The position numbers were made by a program, and so were the translations under genes. Below, one piece after another: positions 29,249 through 33,032 of a DNA stretch of 33,032 nucleotides (the first letter of the stretch is position 1; each line of letters opens with the position of its first letter). The stretch spans positions 1 to 33,032 of IMG/VR virus record IMGVR_UViG_3300011116_000409; one strand, 5' to 3'. Under the pieces are notes generated by a model that saw only the letters and a program-made list of their open reading frames with translations, was not told the DNA's origin and did no database searches. The stretch comes from a virus.

Positions 29249-29487
29249 GTATAAACATTGCCAGTAACATTGTCACGCCAGAAACCTGCACGGTTATTGT
29301 CGCACTTTGATTTCTGATTGGCTTTGCCTAATGCACCTGCTACTACACCCACAACTACGATAGTGCCAACTGCGGTCATGAGTTTGCGATTGTTATCGAC
29401 CTCACTCACATCGACACCATTGACATTACCTATAGTAGCACAACCTGACAATGCTAAAACACATGATGTTATGACTAACTTTTTCAT
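29239..29487 (-). CDS. Small lipoprotein with signal peptide and glycine-rich hydrophobic segment
   Basis: 82 residues. MKKLVITSCVLALSGCATIG is a signal peptide ending in the lipobox LSGC; cleavage would leave Cys16 lipidated. Residues about 38-55 (LMTAVGTIVVVGVVAGALGK) are hydrophobic with a glycine-zipper look. The C-terminal part has Cys residues (SKCDNN, VYTCP) that may form a disulfide. It is the first gene of the minus-strand operon. Likely roles are superinfection exclusion at the outer membrane, as known for other phage lipoproteins, or an outer spanin. The early operon position and glycine segment favour exclusion; unproven. Confidence 0.75.
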   Translation of the reverse strand: MKKLVITSCVLALSGCATIGNVNGVDVSEVDNNRKLMTAVGTIVVVGVVAGALGKANQKSKCDNNRAGFWRDNVTGNVYTCP

Positions 29488-29525
29488 GACATTTCCATAT
29501 ACATAGCGAACTTGCTATACTGTCT

Positions 29526-29553
29526 ATTATACGGATCTGTAGGATAATGTCAA
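29526..29553 (-). promoter_or_regulatory. Sigma70 promoter for the minus-strand operon
   Basis: Read on the minus strand: TTGACA (29553-29548), 16 bases, then TATAAT (29531-29526). Both hexamers match consensus exactly. Transcription would start near 29519, about 32 bases before the lipoprotein ATG, which has GGAAA as a weak ribosome binding site. Such a strong host-type promoter suggests early or constitutive transcription of this operon. Confidence 0.88.
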
Positions 29554-29569
29554 TAAAATAAAACCTAAC

Positions 29570-29613
29570 AAAATCAACAACTTACGTGCGAGATACTGTA
29601 AGTTATTGATTTT
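29570..29613. repeat. Long inverted repeat in the divergent control region
   Basis: The arm AAAATCAACAACTTAC (29570-29585) is complementary to GTAAGTTATTGATTTT (29598-29613) at 15 of 16 positions, with a 12-base loop GTGCGAGATACT. It lies 17 bases upstream of the minus-strand -35 box. It could act as an operator for a dimeric regulator, a replication origin element, or a terminator (its T-rich end works in both directions). The loop contains TGCGAG, also present in the direct repeats near 21343 and 21369. Confidence 0.72.
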
Positions 29614-29656
29614 AAACGACATTTTTGGGCATTTTATTGTAAATACCCGTTTTCTA

Positions 29657-29684
29657 TTGCTTTTTGTTGTTTTCTCGCTACAAT
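29657..29684 (+). promoter_or_regulatory. Candidate promoter for the plus-strand small-gene block
   Basis: A TACAAT -10 box (29679-29684) with TTGCTT (29657-29662) 16 bases upstream. The -35 match is weak (TTG only), the -10 match good. A small imperfect hairpin (29627-29648) lies just before it. It would transcribe the leader with the anti-Shine-Dalgarno element and the 77-residue gene at 29810. Confidence 0.4.
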
Positions 29685-29723
29685 AGATAAATAAACATGC
29701 ACTTTCAAAGAGTGCGCTTTTGA

Positions 29724-29800
29724 CCTCCTAGACTATGGGCTTTTAGCGGAGCCCATAGTCATTCTTCGCTAAAGAATGGAGGCTAATGATTTATAGGAGG
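29724..29800 (+). promoter_or_regulatory. 5' leader that can mask the ribosome binding site (anti-Shine-Dalgarno element)
   Basis: CCTCCTA (29724-29730) is perfectly complementary to TAGGAGG (29794-29800), the ribosome binding site of the gene at 29810. Between them are two perfect hairpins stacked end to end: GACTATGGGC/GCCCATAGTC (29731-29740 with 29751-29760) and ATTCTT/AAGAAT (29761-29766 with 29772-29777). A second GGAGG (29779-29783) could pair with the same CCTCC, giving an on and an off form. The arrangement would form a three-way junction that hides the site, like a thermometer, riboswitch or protein-controlled leader. Confidence 0.65.
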
Positions 29801-29809
29801 CAACAAATT

Positions 29810-30043
29810 ATGTTTGTGAAAACATTGACGAAACAAGAAAAGAGATTGGTCGACAATTTTATCATCAAAGTTGTTGACGCAGGAAGCACCAATTCATTTA
29901 GTGTAGCATTGTTCAACAATGCAGTATGCAATACATTGCCCGCATTTCGTGCGGAAGAACTACTAAATGGCAAAGACAAAAAGACCATTGCATTCATCGA
30001 CTATGTAAAAGATTTACAGAGAATGAAGCAAAGTGATAAATAA
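29810..30043 (+). CDS. Small protein under a structured leader, unknown function
   Basis: 77 residues from the ATG at 29810, chosen because TAGGAGG ends 9 bases upstream; an ATG at 29786 in frame lacks a ribosome binding site. The protein is helical and basic at its ends (MFVKTLTKQEKRLVDNFIIK, then KTIAFIDYVKDLQRMKQS). The middle has SFSVALFNNAVCNTLPAF. It resembles no family I know. Strong site plus masking leader implies tightly adjusted, potentially high expression, which would suit a regulator or host-takeover factor. Confidence 0.72.
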   Translation: MFVKTLTKQEKRLVDNFIIKVVDAGSTNSFSVALFNNAVCNTLPAFRAEELLNGKDKKTIAFIDYVKDLQRMKQSDK

Positions 30044-30540
30044 CATTACATTGATCATATGCGTTCCATACTACGCTGAAAGTATGAAAAACCCGTTCTG
30101 ATGTGTGACGGTATGTTGTGCGATCAACACGATTCTATGAGACTACCTCGAAAGAGATGCCAAAAATGAATTCTGAATCAGAATAACATTTCTCATAGTC
30201 TAAATGGTAAAAATGCGATGCGTCATAGTAACAAGGGTAGAGGGCGCATACTAGACATAGACAATCACCAACAAAGGTCTATGTTATTAGTGAATACGAT
30301 AGCAGCCTACAAGGTCATGAGATATAGTCAATCCGCTGTGTTAAATGCTAGGAGTTGGAACCTTAGACCTCAGGTAATGTTGGTTAAGGAAATAGGTCGG
30401 TAGAGTATCTACCCCTATTTCCCTAGGTAATATTGAGAGCGATGTACGATGAGACCTAAAAAAAACAACACGAACAGGAGTTTACTCCTGTGAAGTGTAT
30501 GTTTTGAGCGTAGCGAAAAACATGATATAGGAGACGACAA
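30044..30540 (+). other. Gene-free structured stretch (candidate non-coding RNA or long leader)
   Basis: 497 bases with no convincing gene. Hairpins seen: CATACT/AGTATG with 8-base loop (30067-30086); CTATGAGA pairing with TCTCATAG (near 30134 and 30191) around a hairpin ATTCTG-AAT-CAGAAT; ACATAGAC/GTCTATGT (30255-30262 with 30277-30284); AAATAGG-TC-GGTAGA pairing with TCTACC-CCTATTT (30390-30420, 13 bp with a 2-base bulge); ACAGGAG/CTCCTGT (30474-30491); ATGTTTT/AAAACAT (30499-30523). GCGCATACTA (30244) also occurs in the other gene-free region at 27618. The last hairpins lie just before the ribosome binding site TAGGAG (30528-30533) of the next gene, so part of it is a leader. Confidence 0.55.
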
Positions 30541-30969
30541 ATGAACAAATTAAAGATTGGTTATAACCATAAAACTACAAAAAGCAACAACACATATGTA
30601 AACATCAATAAACAAGACAATGATGTTTTTTATAGAAATGTGTTAGCCATAAATGCATATATGCAGGAACTTGCATTAAGCACAGATCCAGACATCAAAG
30701 ACTTCATAAAATGGTGGCGTGGTAGTGACAAGAAATATCCATATAACAAACGATTAGGCAAATACAACACACCTGAGACTATGATGGCGGGTCTAGTCAA
30801 CAATGTCATATATGGCAATCAGCGTGACTTATCAGTAGAACAATTACCATTCTATGAAGAGATAGTCAATGTATGCGCAGAAGTCATAGAAGAACTGAAA
30901 CTGGTCAAGAAATTAGATTTACAACCTGACTATGACATCATTGGTGTGCAGTTTGGGCTGTCGTTTTGA
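30541..30969 (+). CDS. Unknown protein, 142 residues
   Basis: TAGGAG lies 7 bases before the ATG. The protein is mixed helical, with a basic N terminus (KIGYNHKTTKSNNTYVNINK), an internal IKDFIKWWRGSDKKYPYNKR and an acidic helix near the end (YEEIVNVCAEVIEELKLVKK). No enzyme motif is seen. It is preceded by the large gene-free stretch and two hairpins, so its translation may be regulated. With the preceding small gene it may belong to an early block. No family recognised. Confidence 0.75.
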   Translation: MNKLKIGYNHKTTKSNNTYVNINKQDNDVFYRNVLAINAYMQELALSTDPDIKDFIKWWRGSDKKYPYNKRLGKYNTPETMMAGLVNNVIYGNQRDLSVEQLPFYEEIVNVCAEVIEELKLVKKLDLQPDYDIIGVQFGLSF

Positions 30970-30982
30970 CATATATCTATAA

Positions 30983-31004
30983 ATATCTATGGAAACATAG
31001 ATAT
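30983..31004 (+). promoter_or_regulatory. Hairpin that includes the start codon of the next gene
   Basis: ATATCTATG (30983-30991) pairs perfectly with CATAGATAT (30996-31004) around a GAAA tetraloop (GNRA type). The start codon ATG of the gene at 31003 begins within the 3' arm. The only Shine-Dalgarno-like bases, GGA, lie at the loop. The start would thus be partly closed, giving low or regulated translation. Confidence 0.6.
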
Positions 31005-31305
31005 GAGAAAAATAAAACTAAATCCTATCGATAATAAAGCCTATAGGGTCAGTCAAGGCTTGAATAACACTACACGCAGCCAACTCAAAAAGATACAGAA
31101 AGCAGATACCAATCGCAACATAGAGCAAGTACCAATGGGCGAACTATACATTCGTTATAAAGGTAATTGGATCGATAAAGGTAAGTTCTGTTATATCTGC
31201 AATGATTTATTGGGCTTTGATGAAGAAGTATTAGATAAACATAGATATATCTGTGTTCCGATAAATAAGAATACAGGAGATCATGATGCCTATACAGATG
31301 ATTAA
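31003..31305 (+). CDS. Small protein with a Cys/His cluster, unknown function
   Basis: 100 residues. The N-terminal half is basic (MRKIKLNPIDNKAYRVSQGL). The C-terminal half has CYIC (near residue 66) and HRYIC (near residue 83), so C-x2-C...H-x3-C could bind zinc. The start is at the base of the hairpin described above. It overlaps the next gene by 20 bases. A DNA- or RNA-binding role is possible. No family recognised. Confidence 0.72.
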   Translation: MRKIKLNPIDNKAYRVSQGLNNTTRSQLKKIQKADTNRNIEQVPMGELYIRYKGNWIDKGKFCYICNDLLGFDEEVLDKHRYICVPINKNTGDHDAYTDD

Positions 31306-31525
31306 GCGCGGTGGAGAAACTTATTATCGCTATGGTGATAGTGGTAAAGAATATAAATCACGTGCCGAAGCAGAACGACAAGCAGCCGCCATACATGCCA
31401 GTGGATATCAAGAAAAGAATAGTCAAGGCAAAAAAAAAGGAAGTGATGGCAAAGCATGTTGGGAAGGCTATCGTTATGGTGGCACAGTAGATGGAAAAGA
31501 TGTCTGCACAAAAGTCAAACGATGA
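31286..31525 (+). CDS. Small basic protein of a family common in marine and freshwater phages
   Basis: 79 residues from the ATG at 31286; AGGAG (31275-31279) lies 6 bases before it, better spaced than for the ATG at 31283. The sequence YGDSGKEYKSRAEAERQAAA followed by IHASGY, then CWEGYRYGGTVDGKDVC at the end, is a pattern I associate with short proteins often seen in environmental phages, including Cys-anchored C-terminal KVKR. Function is not established. It is very polar and basic, with repeated Lys (KNSQGKKKGSDG). Confidence 0.7.
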   Translation: MPIQMIKRGGETYYRYGDSGKEYKSRAEAERQAAAIHASGYQEKNSQGKKKGSDGKACWEGYRYGGTVDGKDVCTKVKR

Positions 31526-32090
31526 TGCTGTAGTGATCGGTAATGGTACGAGTAGATTACACTTTGACCTATACAAGATCAAACAAAAGTATACCACTTA
31601 TGGATGCAATGCATTGTATCGTGACTTCATACCAGACTATCTGATCAGCATGGACATATATATGGTCACAGAGATAATCAATGCAAGAATGCATCATAAC
31701 ACCAAATTCTATACGCAACATGTCAATGACATAGATGTGTTGCAAGGTCAAGGTGAACCTATAAATTTCGTGAAGACATATGCAAGCACACCAGATAGTG
31801 GCACAGCCGCACTTGATCTAGCAAGCAACAATCACAAAAAGATATACATCATAGGTTTCGATTATCATAATGGTAGTCATAACAATGTATATGCAGGCAC
31901 AGCAAACTATAATGCTAAGAATTACAGCACGCCAACTGTGCAAGATGACAAATGGCGTAGCAGACTATACAACATAGTTAAACAGAACAATGACATAGAA
32001 TATGTACATGTCACAAACGATACATATGAACATGTGTTACCAAACATCACGACGATGGATATTGAACGATTCAAGGAGATAATATGTTAG
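31491..32090 (+). CDS. Rossmann-like protein, putative glycosyltransferase (sialyltransferase/MptE-DUF115-like)
   Basis: 199 residues from 31491; an ATG at 31500 is also possible. The pattern AVVIGNGTSRLHFDL (near residue 13), then YGCNALYRDFIPDYLISMD (near 37), then IYIIGFDYHNG (near 125) matches the nucleotide-binding region seen in GT42 sialyltransferases and DUF115/MptE-like proteins, where G-N-G-x-S is followed by a CN-x(3,4)-F turn. Such enzymes transfer sugars from CMP or related donors. It would fit modification of phage or host glycans together with the FkbM methyltransferase. The N-terminal part overlaps the preceding gene by 35 bases. The other copy is truncated at the left edge. 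Confidence 0.6.
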   Translation: MEKMSAQKSNDDAVVIGNGTSRLHFDLYKIKQKYTTYGCNALYRDFIPDYLISMDIYMVTEIINARMHHNTKFYTQHVNDIDVLQGQGEPINFVKTYASTPDSGTAALDLASNNHKKIYIIGFDYHNGSHNNVYAGTANYNAKNYSTPTVQDDKWRSRLYNIVKQNNDIEYVHVTNDTYEHVLPNITTMDIERFKEIIC

Positions 32091-32356
32091 AATTTAAATA
32101 TCATGTAGAGACAGGTCCAGACGGTATACGCTGGGTCTCAGTAGAACCATTGATGGAAGACATCGTTGGTAGCATAGATCAGTTGATGAAACTACCCACA
32201 GACGATTTAGACGATGATGGCAAGCATATACTAGAGATGAAGATATTGGGCTTGCGCACAGTACATGAGTTTTTAGGGTCGATCATCACAGCAGACAATC
32301 TAAAGAAAATGAAGGCAAACACAGATGCGACAGAAGAAACAAAAGTCATACACTAA
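32084..32356 (+). CDS. Second copy of the small acidic protein
   Basis: Same 90-residue product as 319..591, with synonymous changes only (for example six substitutions near 32273-32285 that leave the amino acids unchanged). The same ATGTTAG overlap with the upstream gene. See that entry. Confidence 0.85.
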   Translation: MLEFKYHVETGPDGIRWVSVEPLMEDIVGSIDQLMKLPTDDLDDDGKHILEMKILGLRTVHEFLGSIITADNLKKMKANTDATEETKVIH

Positions 32357-32717
32357 TGAACCAAAATTGTTGGTCGATAGACCAGACACTACACGTATAC
32401 GTGTGTTCGACAAGATGTGTACCGAACTCAGTCCATATATGACTGAACTAGAAGTTGATGCCGTAGTCAGTTTCATGATAGAGATACAGCACAGCAAATG
32501 GGATGTGAATCCTACTGTAGAAGATAGCAAGACTCAATTGAAACTCATACTTGGTTCAGACCGTTTTGATGAAATATGCAAACAATGGAATGTTAAGAAT
32601 CAGAAATGGTTGACTGTGTTCGGCACAAGGAAATATCGTCATAAGACCGATAAGACATTATGGGATGGATTAGATGCAACAGATAATCCTGAAGATTACG
32701 AGGTCACTTGGATATAA
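32325..32717 (+). CDS. Second copy of the 130-residue unknown protein
   Basis: Counterpart of 560..952. It differs in residue 12 (Val to Glu), in a cluster at residues 21-24 (TNTN to DTTR), and at two Ser to Thr positions (NPSVEDSKS to NPTVEDSKT). The central and C-terminal parts are unchanged. The N-terminal cluster shows a locally variable segment. Confidence 0.8.
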   Translation: MRQKKQKSYTNEPKLLVDRPDTTRIRVFDKMCTELSPYMTELEVDAVVSFMIEIQHSKWDVNPTVEDSKTQLKLILGSDRFDEICKQWNVKNQKWLTVFGTRKYRHKTDKTLWDGLDATDNPEDYEVTWI

Positions 32718-32719
32718 AC

Positions 32720-32929
32720 ATGCAACTCAGCGACAACATGAAGAAAGTACAAGAATACGATGACGAGACATTCATGGCTTTCGCACGTTATTTGCGTTAT
32801 AGCATGGTAGAACGTTGGGAAGAGAAATTATTGTTCGATATGATAAACGAACGATTGGCTAGACAGAATCTACGCATGGAGTGGGGATGCTGTGGTACCA
32901 ATCAGATATTAAGGAGAGATGAATTATGA
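32720..32929 (+). CDS. Second copy of the small helical protein
   Basis: Counterpart of 955..1164. One residue differs (MKKVK to MKKVQ) despite about ten nucleotide changes, most of them silent. An upstream TTG at 32708 is again in frame. Confidence 0.75.
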   Translation: MQLSDNMKKVQEYDDETFMAFARYLRYSMVERWEEKLLFDMINERLARQNLRMEWGCCGTNQILRRDEL

Positions 32930-33032
32930 AAGATAGCCATTTTTATAAAAGACTTGATGATCAGACAGGATTCAAAGCATTAGTGAATATGCTCAAGAAT
33001 CAACCATTGAACATCGCAGAGCAAGTTTTCGA
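32926..33032 (+). CDS. Second copy of the first tandem paralogue (right-edge partial)
   Basis: The first 107 bases of the gene complete at 1161..1349, cut by the window end. Same start (AAGGAG before ATG) and identical residues (MKDSHFYKRLDDQTGFKALV). See that entry. Confidence 0.8.
   Translation, partial: MKDSHFYKRLDDQTGFKALVNMLKNQPLNIAEQVF

Larger units (their letters stand above)
31766..33032. repeat. Right copy of the terminal overlap
   Basis: It matches 1..1267 without indels but with about 48 substitutions. It contains the end of the glycosyltransferase-like gene, three further complete small genes and the start of the fourth. The last stretch (from about 32905) is identical to the left copy. 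See the left copy for details of the differences. Confidence 0.93.

Noticed and set aside
30134-30360. Possible group I intron. GAGATATAGTC at 30319-30329 equals the conserved S element form, and CAATCCGCTGTGTTAAATGC right after it looks like a Q element.
   Set aside because: In a group I intron the order is P, Q, R, S; here the S-like motif comes before the Q-like one, no P or R pairing is convincing, and no split gene flanks the region. Worth a covariance-model scan but not called.
30218-30403. A 61-codon open frame on the plus strand within the gene-free stretch.
   Set aside because: No ribosome binding site, unremarkable composition, and it runs through several hairpins. It is more likely chance.
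30966-30971. TTGACA that could be a -35 box before the gene at 31003.
   Set aside because: No TATAAT-like hexamer lies 16 to 18 bases downstream, and the region forms the GAAA hairpin instead.

Overview
The window is the genome of a tailed bacteriophage, most likely a siphovirus with a long flexible tail, read once round and slightly past its start. A packaging-head-tail order runs on the plus strand: small and large terminase, HNH nuclease, portal, a scaffold-like protein, major capsid, connectors, tail tube, chaperones, tape measure, tail tip and fibres. The first 1267 bases reappear at the right end (31766..33032) without indels but with about 48 substitutions counted by eye. The unique unit is therefore about 31.8 kb and circular or concatemeric, with two slightly different versions of the overlap. 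The sequence is moderately AT-rich, uses Shine-Dalgarno sites, and carries a near-consensus sigma70 promoter and a lipobox lipoprotein. This points to a bacterial, probably Gram-negative, host. The overall look is of an environmental (metagenomic) phage; I cannot name the host.

Layout. 1..1549: small unknown proteins, including a tandem pair of paralogues. 1564..4779: terminase pair with an embedded FkbM-type methyltransferase and an HNH nuclease. 4780..11399: portal, a Dps/ferritin-like protein, scaffold-like protein, capsid, connectors, tail tube and tail chaperone candidates. 11399..18608: tape measure, distal tail and tail-tip proteins with a GNAT acetyltransferase between them. 18631..27156: a very large fibre/adhesin region (about 8.5 kb) with collagen-like Gly-X-Thr tracts, a YadA-like beta-roll and a C1q/TNF-like C-terminal head. 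27169..27387: a one-helix membrane protein, the only holin-like candidate.

27388..27800 is a non-coding, highly self-complementary stretch. 27801..29487 is a minus-strand operon (lipoprotein, unknown, AAA+ ATPase, NUMOD3/zinc-finger protein) driven by a TTGACA-N16-TATAAT promoter. 29488..29809 is a divergent control region with a 16-nt-arm hairpin and a leader whose CCTCCTA can pair with the downstream TAGGAGG ribosome binding site. 30044..30540 is a second gene-free structured stretch. 30541..33032 holds small unknown genes, a Rossmann-like putative glycosyltransferase, and the second copy of the left end.

The complete circle shows no DNA polymerase, primase, integrase, repressor or recognisable endolysin. 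The phage must borrow host replication and lyse by an unrecognised protein. The most interesting parts are the two structured gene-free regions and the control region around 29.5-29.8 kb, the Dps-like protein inside the head operon, and the collagen/C1q-type fibre.
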